Positions 25,101 through 38,645 of a stretch of 64,000 bases of DNA are shown piece by piece. Position numbers and translations under genes: made by a program. How positions within the stretch are numbered: the first letter of the stretch is position 1; each line of letters starts with the position of its first letter. The notes below the pieces were generated by a model. The model was not told the origin of the DNA and did not search any database. It saw nothing but the letters and a program-made list of their open reading frames with translations. Where the stretch lies: assembly GCA_963691705.1 (NCBI GenBank), contig OY829542.1:2797688-2861687 (forward strand), written 5' to 3'. The stretch comes from Viola odorata. Lineage: Eukaryota; Streptophyta; Magnoliopsida; Malpighiales; Violaceae.

Positions 25101-27481
25101 CAGGAAACTTACCGCAGCATAGTTCCCTATAGTTTTCACACTTCCTGTACCACCAGGGGTTGCTCGATGTAGTTCATTCTCAACAACCAAATTAATTGGT
25201 GCCAACCCTTCCTGGCATCAAATATACAAAAGCTATGTCAAAATTTCCTGCAAGAACTAACTAACAGGAAACAAATTGCTGGAGAACCTACTAACTAGAA
25301 GTTAAAATTAGATGAGGGGGAAAAGAGCAAGCACAATCAATGCCTAGATTGAGCAACAAAATAAATCCATTCACATGCACAGAAACAAGCACAAGGACAA
25401 AAAAGAAAACAGTGGCAAGTGCCTCCTTTAGAGGCTCTATAAGAAAAGCGATGACTTGATAATCCTCAATTTGCTGGACCAAAAAATCATGCTTCATTAA
25501 GCGATGTCAGATTGGACTAAAATCACTGCTTTTTCTGGTAATTAAAGTAGCAACAAGTCGACTCCCTGGCCAAAGTTCAAGTGGAAATCAATTGATCTGC
25601 TAAACGTGTTTGAGTACAAAAGGATTTCAATAATCAAATTTGGCTATGGCTCAACCACTGTATGAACATGTAGGAAAAACTACACCATTTGACATAAACA
25701 TGTGAGGAGGGGAGTGGATCACTTTTTGCCACAGAATTAATTGGCAAGACTTGGCAACTTAGTTTCAAGATATCAACAGCCAAAATGATAGAATCAAGAC
25801 ACATTCTGGAATGGATATGGTCCCTTAAACACAGTGCTTGTTTAAAATAAGGCATTTTGGCCTAGACTTGATCACTACATGAAAGAATAGAAGGAGAACA
25901 GACCTTAAAATAGTTTCCCACAGGTGAAGCATAAACCAAGAATGTGTACTCAGGAGCAGGTGCAAGACCAAGAACAGCTCCACTTCCCATTAGCAATGGC
26001 CTAAGATATAGGGCACCTTTGCCATGTGGGGGAACCTGAAATGTGGTATTAGCAATTTAATAATCTAGCTTAAACAGTTGATAACATAAAAAAAAATCCA
26101 TAAAACCGAAGTCAGAACTTATGATTTACCCAACGTTGGTTTGCTAAAGCAGTTGCCTTCACAGCTTCAACGAACTGCTCAACTGTTGGTGATGGCATGC
26201 ACATCCTCTCAGCACCAATTCTCATTCTCATCGCATTTTCCTCAGGACGAAACAGGACAATTTTTCCATCTTCTCTCCTGTAAGCTTTCAAGCCTTCAAA
26301 TAATCCCTAGAAAAATAGGAGAAGCAGGAGAAAATGTCATCATGATAGAGAACTACAAATCCACATTGCAAAGTGGACCCAAAAGCGCACACAGATCACA
26401 AAGATAACTAGACTCATTGGGCAATAGAAAGAACAAATACACAATGATACATCCTTCTAACCTGACCATAATTCAGTACTCCTGCTGAGGGGCTCATTTC
26501 GATGTTCCCGAATCGCTGTAATTCCCCTTTAGAAAAGTTTACACCCTGGGCGCATTTCATAATATACATGTAATCGGTGGGAATGTAAGCAAACCCAAGG
26601 TTGTCCCAATCCAAGTCGTTTAATTCAGATGGTGCACTGCTACATTCCAGAAATACATTCCAACATAAGAGAGAAAACATGGAACAAAAATATGAAAAAG
26701 TAGTTGCAGTATAAGCATGTCAATAAGTCAAGTAAAAAAATGTTCTCTATTTCCTTCCAGAAACAAATTAATTGTCTATCAGTAGTAACCTCAAGACTTG
26801 AAGGTTCAAAATTCTTTATGGAGGGAAATTTCTTGAACCTCAGTTGTCTATTATCATGAATATTTGGCTTGTATAGGACGAACAAAGATCACCTTCAGTC
26901 AGGCAGATAGTACTATGAACTTCCACGAACTGAAACTCATTTACACCAACTTATACAATCCACTCAACATCCCACCACACAAACCATAAGCATACTTCAT
27001 ATTCGTCAGTACAGAAAGGATGCTCAGTCTACTAGCTGGCTTTTGATTCCTTATCCCACCCACATAAATATTATTAAGCTAATCTACATTCGAGAAATCA
27101 TTAAGCTTCAGCAGAATGTAAGGAACAGAAAAAAATCAAACAAAAGAAGAGACCTGTAATCAGACAAAACGGCGTCGCGACTGACAGGAGGAACAGCTTG
27201 TGCAGCATTGCAAGACAGAGCCTTCTTTTGTAACTGACATAAGTAAATAAAACAAGCAAATGAATGAACACAAAAGATGATGAGAGGGAATGGAGAGGAG
27301 GAAGGAAGAACAATGATGGGATTACCTTGAGAGAAAGGGGAGGAGGAGGAGGAGGAGGAGAAGAGAGAGCGAAATGACGAGTGGAGCGATTAGAGAGAGG
27401 GAGGAGAAGAGAAGTAGCGTTGCGAGAAGGGCAGAGAAGGTAATTAGGGTGAAAAGCTGCTAAGGCGGCGCCGGACTCCAT
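22196..27481 (-). CDS. BCAT: Branched-chain amino acid aminotransferase, probably plastidial
   Basis: Ten exons in transcript order: 27481-27326, 27233-27154, 26639-26462, 26306-26130, 26035-25904, 25211-25113, 24773-24657, 23403-23308, 22582-22470 and 22313-22196. They encode 421 residues. This class IV PLP aminotransferase interconverts leucine, isoleucine and valine with their 2-oxo acids. Family blocks are [59 protein letters not shown] (PLP lysine about K267), [13 protein letters not shown] and [19 protein letters not shown]. About 75 N-terminal residues, rich in S, A, N and R with a run of seven prolines, precede the fold and look like a plastid transit peptide. That suggests the biosynthetic rather than the mitochondrial degradative isoform. 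All junctions keep frame and the gene looks intact. Exon 3 has a TAGCAG tandem acceptor, and intron 7 carries a SINE. Confidence 0.96.
24217..24312 (-). mobile_element. tRNA-derived SINE in BCAT intron 7 (SINE B)
   Basis: On the - strand, GGGCATGTAGTTCATTGGTT supplies an A box (TAGTTCATTGG, about 24293-24303). About 45 bases later GGTTTGAATCCC supplies a B box (about 24238-24249), followed by a short CCACCTATC tail and an A-run (24217-24226). It lies in the same orientation as the host gene, away from the splice sites. Confidence 0.65.
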
Positions 27482-28875
27482 TTCCGATGGGTTGGTTCTG
27501 TTTGAGAGTGAAATGAGCAGAGGAGAAAGGACGGACGACGGAGGGAGAGGGTGAGGCCGGCAGACAGGAGACGGAAGGTGGAGGAGGAAGGGCGGCTATC
27601 GCTCTTTAGACCTAATAAAGTTAGTAAACGGTATTTCGGTCTCCTTAAAATTCAATAAATTTAAACTTGCGGTGGGTGGGTGGGGATGCAAATTGTATTT
27701 TGTATTTTTTCTATATTCCAACTTAAAATGTGAGTTAAAATTAAATAAAGTCGATTTTTATTTTACTACAATCAATATTAATTTAACTTATTAAAAATTA
27801 ATTTTTTTTCTTATGAGGTTGGATGATGTATTATTATATTATTAATGTCTAAATAATATTCCCTCTGTTCTTTAATAATTGTCGTTTTTTTATGAATTTT
27901 TATTATTCATAATATTTATTTTATTTTTTTAGATATATATTTTGTGAAAATGATAAAAAAAAAATCATACATCAACCCAAATAATTGTGTAGTAATTTGA
28001 AAAAAAATTGAGAGTAAAAATAAAATAATATAGAATAAAATTAAATTAAAAATTATTATTTTTAAATTTATACTATTCTAAACGTCATTAAAAAGGAACA
28101 GAGAGAATACTCCATTAATTAAGCGGGAAGAGACCGGCCTCAGAGAGGGAAAAAAAGTGATTTAATTTAATTATACTAGTCCACGTCAGAATTGGAATCT
28201 GACAAAAAAATGGCAGGTATGGGCCCCACAGTGCTGCTTATTACACTACAGTACTACTCGTGGTGGGCCCATAATAATAAAAAAAACACCCTTACATGCA
28301 ACCGGAGATGACTTATCTTGTTTATTTTACTTTTGGAGATTACCAATAGTTGAATTGATTTATTACACATACTTATCCCCTGCCTCGAATCAACTTAGTT
28401 GAATCGTATTTTCGATAAAATAGAGAAATTGTTAGGTTTCAAATTCAAACCTCTATTTTCACGCATTGCGGCTAAGTCGACGAACAATAAAGGGCAGTAA
28501 ATGGATAACCAACCCCCCATCTCCATCTGTACATACACTCCCACACCTATTCACGCATTAAACTACAAACACCAACACGCACTAAGCCACACCAAGAAGA
28601 CACGCAAACATGTACACACTCCTTGCACCAGTTAGCTACACCAGTATGCGTCAAAATCCAACACAATCACTTAGTTATAAGAACTGAACCGTCAAGTATG
28701 GTTAAAACATCCAGCACCTGTTGAGTAGTCTGCAGATGTGGGGAATATGTCAGAGAGTTGAAGCTGATCACATTGGAAATAGTAACCACCGAACCTAAGA
28801 GACAAAACAAAGTACCGCGCATACCTCATCATAAAATACACGAAAAAGTTACAGCTGCAAGTAAAAGGTAGAAAT
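27482..28875. other. Intergenic DNA between CRWN4 and BCAT
   Basis: Left part: GA-rich 5' leader/promoter of BCAT (27482 to about 27620). Middle: Stowaway copy C (27859-28107). Right part: the CRWN4 3' UTR up to the stop at 28876. No coding region is supported. Confidence 0.6.
27859..28107 (+). mobile_element. Stowaway MITE copy C (older)
   Basis: 249 bp between TA dinucleotides. Left TTCCCTCTGTTCTTTAATAA matches the reverse complement of the right end, TTCTCTCTGTTCC. The interior aligns with copies A and B but has lost many C/G bases to A/T, so it is probably an older insertion. It lies about 380 bases upstream of the BCAT ATG. Confidence 0.8.
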
Positions 28876-31800
28876 CTACAGTGCCTTCTTGGACCTTGTC
28901 CTTCTTCGAACATTCTCAGTGACCACCTCATTGTTATTGGATTCAATAGGATTTTGCAAACTCATATCACCCTCTTCAGATGAATCTTCTTGAGACTGCA
29001 AAATAGAAACACATCAGATATTTGAGCTCCCAAAACCGACAAACCAAAAATTGAATATAAATAACATCAACGTGCCAGAAAATAAAGTGACAGTAATGAT
29101 GTTTCAGAATGAACCATCTCAGATACCAGAAGATATTTATTTACAAAATTGAAAGACAGCTATAGCTACGGTGCAACTAATTTGACCTTAGTATAACATA
29201 TATGCTTCAGACAGGCAAGTTAACACTGAAACTTAGCATGAATATATAAATATATGATGACCATAAAAATTCTTATGAGCTAGAGCCGCATCTTACCACT
29301 GGGTATCTAAATGTGAGGGCATGTTAAAATAGGTGATTGAGAACACAAAACTCACCAGAAGTTGTTCAGTGCCAAGTTCAATATGACTCTCTACCCCTTT
29401 TGTAATTGGATGACTGTTTGTTTCTCCTTCTTGAACAATAATCCTCAATGACGCTTCAGAATTCTGCTGACATGGATGCTTTTCTTGATTGGTGAAGCCA
29501 GTATCAACTTCACAGGTAACTTCTGAAATTTTAACAACTTGGTCTATAATTAGGACATTAGTATCCTCAACAACTGCTTCCATTGCATGCTGATCCTCTG
29601 GAACACTCGACTGGGTTGAAATCACACTGACAATAGAGACAAGTAAATTGATTAAAACAAGCAGTAAACCAATGCACAATGATACTAACAAATAAGCAAC
29701 CAGACAGGGAAAAAGTAGCTGACTCGACAGTGTAAAAGTTATACCAGTCATTAACCACATCTGTGCATGCACTGACAGCTGCAACTTCCTGATGCCTCAT
29801 TTTCTTGTTCTGACTTTGCTCGGGCATACCAATGGGATCATCCAAAAGAGAGTTCTCAACTTGCCTTTTCCTTCCAGAATGTGTAATCCTTTCATTCGGT
29901 ACTTCATTAGTTTCAGATCCTAAACCACGGGTACCTTGGATAATTTCACGTCCATGAGACACTTCGAATATAACTTTTGGTTCATCAGAAGCATGTCTTA
30001 TAGGCTGCTTCCTCCTAAGAATTTCTATTGACTTGAAAGTTGCATCCTGATGTCTGTTGTTAGAGCCCAAGTTGCCAGATAACTTCAGACCAGCAGCTTC
30101 ATGGTAAGATATCAAAGAATTTTCATCACTCTGCGTTTGGAGCTTCTGAGGAGAATTCTTGAATATCAATTCAGTGCACCGTTTGAGCCAAGAGAAACGA
30201 TCCGAGTTGGGAGACGCAAAATCGGAGTCCTGCGTGGGAGAATCGAGTACATTTCTGTTGTTAGTGGCATCAGCCTTTTCATGAGTCTCGACATAATGCA
30301 ATACTGCTGGCTTTTTGCGTCGACTAGACTCCATAATTGACTTCTGCATATCAGCCACTTTCATGTTATCTAAGATAAGTTTTAAATCTTCTAATTTCTT
30401 CAACTCTTCAATCTGGGCACAAACCTCCTCCTTCTCTGCATGTAACAACTCCCTTTGTTTTTCTAGTTTTTGAGTCTGACCCTTAAGTTCCTCGATTGAC
30501 GTGTTGAGCACTGTCCACTCATTGTCCCTTCGCTCACGGTCTGAATTTAATGCCACTCTCTCATCATCAAGCTTCTTCATTTCTAAAGAAATTTGCTCCA
30601 GCTCTTTCTTTGCTTTTTCCTTGAGAGAGCTAATAAACTGAAGTGTATTCACCTTTTCAAGCTCAAAAGCGTTCTCTTTATCTCTTAGATAGCTTTCCAC
30701 CTCCTCACGCCTCTTCTCAATACTGCTCTCTAGCTCTCTTTTCTGCATCTCAATTCCTAGCAAAAAATCTGCATGTTCCTGCTGAATCTTATTGAACCAT
30801 TCAGAACGTTCCTGCTCCATCTTAGTCATGAACTCCTCCCTCTCCTGATTAAATGATTCAGCATTGCGCTTATGTTGATCACGCAGTGCTTCCTTCTCTA
30901 GTTTTAAGCTGTTACGCTCTTCCTTGAGCAACATTAAAATATTAGTTCTCTCCTGAGCTACACGTTGAGCCTCTCTTCTAAGCTCCTCTCTTTTTTCCTC
31001 AATTAACTCCCACTCAGCTTCAAACTTTTCCTTTTCTACTTTCAATCTGTCTTCCTCGGCCACAAGTTCCAGGTTCTGGGACCTGACAATATCAACCTCT
31101 TCTGTGAGTTTCATCTCTAAAACTGATAATTCGTTTGTTTCGCTTTTCATAGTTTCTAATTTCTCCTTTGCACAATCAACTTGTTTCTTTTTGTCTTCTA
31201 ATGACTCCCAAGACTTCTGAACTTCTGACTTCATTTTGTTGATCTCCTCTCTTTCTTTTAGGATAACTGAGATCCTCAACTCTACATCCTTCTCAGCAGC
31301 ATTTAGCCTACTTTCTTTATCATCAAGAAGGTTCATCTTCTCTGCTGCATCTTTCTCCTTCTCCAATAAGGTCCTTGACTGAACATCCAAGTCATGTTCC
31401 TTTTCCAATAGAAGGTCCTCACGTTGATTGAGATCAACCTCCCTCAACTCCCAAGCTCGTCTCTTAGCCTCAATTTCATCTTCCACCAATTTTCGCTTCA
31501 TCTCCAACTGAGCTTCAAACTCAGAATTCCTGGTTCGCAGAACACTCTCATGGTTGGCAATAACTTTTTGAATTTCAGCCTGCATTTTTAACCCATAGAT
31601 CTTATAGCTACGAGTAAAAAAAAGGGCATTAAGCAAGTAAAATGACCATGAAAAATAAAGAATAATAAGAAAACTCACAGATTCCTTGCTTGCAATCTTT
31701 TCCTGTAAAACAAGTAGCTCTTGCTCTTTCTTATCTAGCATAGCTTCCCTTTTGATGAGAGCCTGCATTCATTCAAATGAAAGGACTTTGTCAGCTTAAC

Positions 31801-33855
31801 GAGGGTTAAAAAAACAACTAGGCAACAATATAAGTGCAAGAGTAATTAAAAACAGCTCTTTTTTATTGGCTTAAAAAAAAATACACAAAAATATTAACCT
31901 CCTCTCTTTGAGATAAGGAAGACGCTCTCAACTCCATGTTGGATTTCTCATCATTTAGTGCTCTACATTCCTTCTTGATCTCCTCTTTTGAAGCTTCCAA
32001 CAGCTTCTCCACCTTGTCTATCTCTACAGATTTACTAGCGATGTAATCCTCCCTTTGGTTAAGCAAGGCTTGGCCATCAAGTAGTCTTTCATGTTCTTGT
32101 TGCAGAGTTTTCCGTCTCTCACTCAAAGATTGCCTCTCAAGTGTCAACTCCTTTTCTTTAGCATCACAGCTAAAACAAGAAGAAAACACATAATAGAAGG
32201 GCAATCAAACTTCATGCAACTAAAGTGGCCTTCAGTAAGGTTATGGAGAAGCATGATATACACATTGAGTCACTAAGGATGGTATTATTTTTTGAAAATG
32301 CTAAGTTATGTAGAGTATCACAAGGAGCTGAACTATTTTACCATCACGAGACACCTAACCACCAATCATTTATATTGCAAGAGGAAGTCAACCATTAAAG
32401 AATTGACAATCACCACATATATATGATCTACTATTAGCCAGATAAATTCAAAACAAATAAATATAAATAAAGCTAGAAGCTATAACATTAGTTCATGCAT
32501 ACTTCATTCAGCATTCACTGGGAACTGTAGGTCGAGAAAATGAAAGGATGAACTAAATACATACTCAGCTTTGAAAGCACTGATACGCCTGCTAAGATCA
32601 TCTTCACGTGCTTCAACTTCGTGGAGCATTCTTTCTGCAGCACGACGATACCTGGTAGCTTCTGCTTGCAAAGCCTCATCACCACGCAGTTTTTCCTCAG
32701 CATCCAAGAATTTTTTCTGCGCTTCTTCCATCATTTTGCGTGCTTCAGCCAACTGACACTCAGCTGTGACCTTGGTTTCAGCAGATTCTGTACGCATCTC
32801 ATGCAATGCTTTCTCCATCTACAAAATTCCATCCACAAAAACCATAAAAATCATAGTATCATAATGATGGGAAAAGGGGAAGAAGAGAAAACCTTAAGTA
32901 AAACCTTACACTAGCTATACACTCTTTTTCAACTCCTAAAGCCTTCTTCAAACTCTCCTCGCGTTTCTTTGCCTCAGCTAAAGCAGAAGCATGCGCAGCT
33001 TGATCACGTTTATGCATTAAATCAGCTCTCTCAGCAGAAGCCTTCATCTGCTCATACTTTGAAGCCAACTCTTTCCTTTCCAATAAGAGAAGACCCATGT
33101 GGTGTTGAACATCAAAGATCTTCATGAAATCACAATGGTCACAATAGAAAATAATAGATCAGTCAAAACAAAGCACGCATTTCACAGTAAAACGTAAGAA
33201 CATAAACCTATTCAGAAACGATACAGAACCAATTAATACAGTATCCGTTATTTTTTATTAGTAGCTGGCTTAAACCAAGAATCAACACAATTACAACAAA
33301 ACCAACTCCTACACTCAATTACTATCCATATATCACATTACATTAATTAGTCAAAACTTACTTTCTCGACAATCAAATTGTGAGCCACTCACTTACGCGA
33401 CTCCTTTACTATACCAACTACGACCTAAGACTATAATGGGAAATTGCTTCACTCATCCTAAACATGAAAGGAAGAAATATAAACACATCTTATTACTCAT
33501 CAACCAATCAATTTCACAGCTTTCCTATTACGCAATCATACCAAATTAAGGATTTCAAGATCCAAACCTTGGAAATGTTTGTTGCTCTACCCGTTTCCAA
33601 CACAAGCAGCAAAAAGAAGTTAATTCTAACAAAAAAAGGAAAAAGTAAGAAAGAACAAGATCGAACCTCCGCTTCAAGCTTTGCAATATAACCGATGAGC
33701 GCGGCTTTGTCACGTCGTTTGATTGATTCCTCATCGAAACCAGCGTCTTTAAGCCGTTTCCAGATTGTCGCGTCACTGAGCGGGCTCTGCAAAACCCTAG
33801 CGCCAGGTGTCAGCGACAAAGCCCTACCGGCAGTCGGCGTCATGGGGCTCGCCAT
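28876..33855 (-). CDS. CRWN4: CROWDED NUCLEI 4 (NMCP/LINC family nuclear lamina-like protein)
   Basis: Eight exons in transcript order: 33855-33667, 33119-32910, 32818-32565, 32169-31899, 31762-31679, 31579-29745, 29626-29356 and 28995-28876. They encode 1,077 residues; the Arabidopsis relative is about 1,010. CRWN proteins line the inner nuclear envelope and set nuclear size, shape and chromatin organisation. The head has LTPGARVLQSPLSDATIWKR and then LKDAGFDEESIKRRDKAAL, specific to this family. HHMGLLLLERKEL follows and leads into a coiled-coil rod of about 600 residues rich in E, K, L and R. Segments KRRAWELREVDLNQREDLL and FLLGIEMQKRELE match CRWN4 rather than CRWN1-3. The tail has FSWLKRCTELIFKNSP, a basic GRKRQ...NKKMRHQ nuclear-localisation candidate, and ends VRRRTRSKKAL. 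The start was chosen at the family-conserved MASPMTP. Introns 1 and 7 flank unusual AAG or short acceptors, but frame is kept throughout. Confidence 0.95.
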
Positions 33856-34667
33856 CTCGCCGGAAACAAAAAAAACCCTTGGTGACCACCGATCAGCTAC
33901 TGTTAGGCGAGCTCAAGAACTGGTCAGGTCGCTTTCTTTGTGTTTTTTTTTCTTATTTTGTTGCTTTTTTTCTTTTCTCGCGTGAGTAAGAAAAAGGACT
34001 GAGTTACCGAACCTTGCCGTGCGGAAAATATAGATGGAAAGGTGCAAACGACACCGTTTGGGATTGGCTGATGAGGTTTTCTTGTTTCAGGATTTTCTAG
34101 GCCGCCTTTTATTTTAAATGGTGGGTTTAGAATATTAGAGGGTAGAACTTTTGAAATTATTTCTTAATCAGATTAGTGAGATTTTTTTGGCCAATACAAT
34201 CTCATTAATGATAGAATAATGAATGGTTGTGACTGCGATAGTTATGCTGAGTCAACTTTCAACGTCATCTACCAATTTAAGACTTCTCTAAATAATAATA
34301 ATTATTAAAAGGTATGATGTCTTTTCTGGAAAAAAAATGGTTTTCCTTGTTGTTTTTGCCATTTCACTGAAATAAACCTCAAAGTTGACGTTTGGGCCAT
34401 GCCATACGAATTTGGCCGCTTGCTAATCGCAATGCAATTTGCTTAATATGCCAACAAAATCCTCAATATTAATAGAAAACTATTGTGGTATTTAGGTTCA
34501 TGGCATTCGTTTGAAACTTTACAAACTAGGTAAATATGTATAAATAAGATCACTTCTAATTGACAACTTTTAAGAAAAAACTCATTCCTTGTCTGCTTGT
34601 CTAAGGATACCTAAAATTTAGAGGATTTGCTACAGTTAGTGTGGGGGTTAATCCCAAACAAGAAGAT
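33856..34667. other. Intergenic DNA between the S28 carboxypeptidase locus and CRWN4
   Basis: CRWN4 promoter and leader on the left (T-rich when read on +, no clear TATA box) and the 3' UTR of the carboxypeptidase locus on the right. No other feature seen. Confidence 0.5.
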
Positions 34668-37600
34668 CTACACAGAGAAAGTACTTCTTCCCTTTTTCCG
34701 TTTGTATTCATCTATCCATCCTGCAATCAGCTTGATCTCCGTTTCTCTCTGTTCTACCAACCAATCAGGATCGTCGGGTCTTGAAGCTCGCAAATCTATG
34801 TGGTGTGCACCTGGCATATGACAGTGTATGATATTAGCTTCTAACTTTTTAAAAATCTGTATAAAACTCTTGAACAAGTCCGTAACACTGCTACGTGCTC
34901 GCAAGAAACGAGAATTGAGCTAGAAAACCGCACACAAACCAATGCTTAGGACAAACTAAGCCTCACACCAGTTCCGTAATAGAACAACAATACTTGTAGC
35001 GAATTAATTAGCATAAGTAACAGAGGAAGGCTGAAAATCACGAAACAGTAGCAGCGTCAATGAGAGATTGGAGTTTTTCTAAATCCGTAAGGATGAAAAT
35101 GAAAAAAACTAACTGAATTCTGACACAGAGTACAGTAAGTTTACCACCTTAGATATATATATACAGAGAGCGTGTTCTTTGTTCAAGCCATGGATACGCT
35201 TTCAGAACAACAAAAATATTCTAGTTACAGAACAGAGGAGTGTGTACCAACTTAACTATCTTTATACAGAGTAGGGCATTGGAGAAAATAAGGAACCCTA
35301 AAGCTTCTTATCATCATAAGACCAAAGAAACTTTTTTCCAATACACACCGTCAATTGAGGGAAAGAAAAATCCAGGAAAAGGATGATTACCTTCTTGTGT
35401 AACAAGCGCAATGATAGTCTCAGATATATTCTGCAGAACGCTGCAAAATTTGACAGCAATCATTAGAATGTTGTCATATACCATATGGTGAGAGCAGTAA
35501 TACATCAACTACATACCTGCCACCACTCCAGGGATCCAGTAGACCATTGGAGAAGATTATGTTGCTTCCAAATGTTTCTAGGGCAGTCTTGATATCCTTC
35601 ACAGTCAAAGAAAATGTATGGGGATCAAATCAGAACTAGGTACCCACAAAGGAATGGGTCATAACATGTGATAATCTATCAATAAATTACACCAGCAAAC
35701 CATCTAATGCATAACAAACAGCAAGTTAACAGCCAGTGCGCTCAAGTTATGACAGAGGTCAATGTGTTAGGACCGCATCATGCATCCAGGTGCCTTCTTC
35801 AAGTTCAAACTCATCCAATTTAACATAACATCTATATGCAATGACTTCATATGTTTCTGTGGCAGTTCTTTGCCAATAGTTTCACAAAGTTTATCGGTTG
35901 CAGATGCAGCCAACAGTCTGTTCTCACATGAACAAGGGCACAAAGTGCAAGGTGTTACATTTTCTTGCCATTCCCTCAAAATTCTTCAGTAATTTTAACT
36001 CACAATTACAGTCAATTAAAAAGTTAGTCTCTTTCGCGGTATGTGTGTATTTTGAGAATTAATATACGACACTTTTTGTCACTGACATCATCCCAGTCTT
36101 CTCTGCCTAAGTAATTAGGTTTGCTTCTTTTATATATTCATTCAACTTGGTCATTCAAATGCGAATTCCCCATCCAAACAATCAGAACCAATCTGCAGAC
36201 GGGAGCAGTGATGCAAATAAAACGATCCTGAGCGACACGGGTATTCACAAGTATTTCAAGAAGGTTCTCAGATCTCTTAATTCAAACTAATGGAAACGAA
36301 TGTCATTAACTTTTGTTATTTTTTATAAAAAAAATTATATGAAGAACATCAGGGTTAGTAACTTTAACATGAATAATCATAATCATATGCACAAAACAAT
36401 TTCTATCTTACATGTCCACCAAATTCAGTCGTTATCCATTCAGGCCTCGGTATAACCCCAAATTCTTTCCAGCACTCCTCTTGGAAAGAGGAGTAATTGA
36501 AATCATATGGTGGGAACATGCTTGCATCCTGGTTGCTAGACATTGGCATTACCATTTCAGTGCATGCCTGCAGGATTGAAATCATACAAGATAGCACATT
36601 GCATTACATAATAAATATGGAGAAAAGCACATTTCAAATAGATTAAAATGGGTAAAAAAAGTACTTCCATAACATTTCTATACCTGCCAGTTCCAACCAT
36701 CCAAGCCATGGGGATAAAGCAGTCAACCTCCCCAGTATAATTGTAATAAACACTCACACCTTCAAAAATGCGATCCAGAATGCTAGTCCCACTAGGACAA
36801 TCATCTATTTTTCTGCAAACCTGGAGACATGATATTATGAGTTCATCATAAACAGGGAAACGTACAAGAAGACACATATCTATGTCTTAATCATAAAGTA
36901 TGCATGCTTGAGAATCTAAAAACACTCTAGAATAAAAGAGAAGAACAAGCAAATGCTAATTTCAGAAAGAATTGTAAGTTATATGTCTTGTAGTAATTAC
37001 AAACAAAAAGAAGAATTAACTGGCTAGTATTGCAAGAGAACAGTAGACTACAGTAACGCAGAGAGCTCAATCAACAGTAGCAAAGCTTAGTGAAATTATG
37101 TGATAACTGCTAAGACATACAATGTCCCGTTATATACACACCAGGTAGAAGACTTACCACTAATCATACCTGTATGAGCAAACAGCACAAGATATATTCA
37201 TAAGCACAGTGTATCTAAACTAACCTCTCTTATTGGATGTCCAGGTAGAGGCATCATAAACGATGCAGCATAAGGATAGTCCACCATTCCCAAATAACTA
37301 TAAGCACTATCCAACCAGTTCACAAGATCATCTGTACTTTGCAATTCCCTGCCAACCATCGCAATCAGGCCAGCCCCAATAGATAAAAATTTGAGCACAT
37401 ATAATGACTTTCTTTTTTTTCCTCACCGACATAAATGGAAAGCTTTGGTTAATTTTGTAAGACCATTCTCATTCTGACCCTCAGAATTCAAGACATCCCA
37501 TGATTCTTTTATAGTGTTATAGCAGCTCAAACTTTCACGCTACAGATAAAAATTGCCACGTCATTAGTAAGTAGCGTTGATAAGGCAAATAGAATGGCCA

Positions 37601-38414
37601 AGGAGCATCAATAACCACACCTTGAAATCATTAGAAACAATGTTATAAAACGTGTCCAATGGCACAATATCTTCAAACTGAAGAATCGGCGCGGACGAAG
37701 CCAGCGCGCCAATTGATATATGAGGATATTTCAACCGCATCCATGATGCTAACACTGATTCATGTGCAAACATAAAAAAATGCATGAAAGTTGTCAGAAC
37801 TTGCATATATTGAGTTCATTCAATTATTTACCCATCCAAAAGATGGTCTTGTATATCTTGCCGCACAGAATAAACAAAGCAAATTTGTTAATATAGCAAT
37901 CAAAATTACCGCCAATCTTTCCAAGTATGTCATTTATGTACTTCTTACTTCACATGGAGTGCCTTAATCACTTAACTTTAATAATGGGTTGCCATGATGG
38001 ATTTTCTCACATCTGTGGTCGTCCAGCCAGTTTAGTGCTCATAGATAGAAAGCTTAGAGCCTAGAATGGGTAACAACAAGTACTCGGAAAGGTTTCGCTA
38101 AGACATATAGGATACTCCAAACCAGCACAAGACAACATACGGATACATTTTCCTTACATCCATCATGTTCCGAATACCACACCATATATCCTACCTAAAA
38201 TGAAACTTGTCACCGCTGTCATATTAGTTAATTTAAAAAAAAAAACGCATAACAAAATTGCATAGGTTATACTATTAAAGGAAAAAAAATAAAGAGCTTC
38301 ATGGAATGAGAAGAAAACTAGTACAGTAATTTTCTTACTTCCACCATAGGATCCACCAAACAGAACAACAGGGCAATCCGTGGCAGATAAATTCCTTTTC
38401 AGGTCAGTGACCAA

Positions 38415-38634
38415 TGATAAACAAGAGAGACAGATTTGATTGACTAGCTCAATGCCTTTTCCCTTTCTCATTCCTTGAATAAATAGATGAGTAGACAATA
38501 ATTACATGCTAATTTACAGTGATTTCCTATGATTCTAAGGCTGATATCTCGCAACTAATAACTATGCAATCTACTTATAGAAAATATAAATATATATTGT
38601 AACGGTTAAGTCAATGGTTCTATATATGGTAACA
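38415..38634 (-). repeat. 3' LTR of the copia element
   Basis: 220 bp. Read on - it starts TGTTACCATATATAG and ends TTTGTTTATCA. It abuts the polypurine tract on its right. Differences from the other LTR cluster near 38479-38622. Confidence 0.95.
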
Positions 38635-38645
38635 TCCCCCCTCAA
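38635..38645 (-). other. Polypurine tract of the copia element
   Basis: On the - strand, TTGAGGGGGGA directly precedes the 3' LTR. The polyprotein stop codon TGA (38644-38642) lies inside it, only seven bases from the LTR. Confidence 0.85.

Noticed and set aside
32504..32914. Several + strand and alternate-frame open frames over CRWN4 exons
   Set aside because: They are shadows of the long coiled-coil coding exons, whose biased codons keep other frames open.
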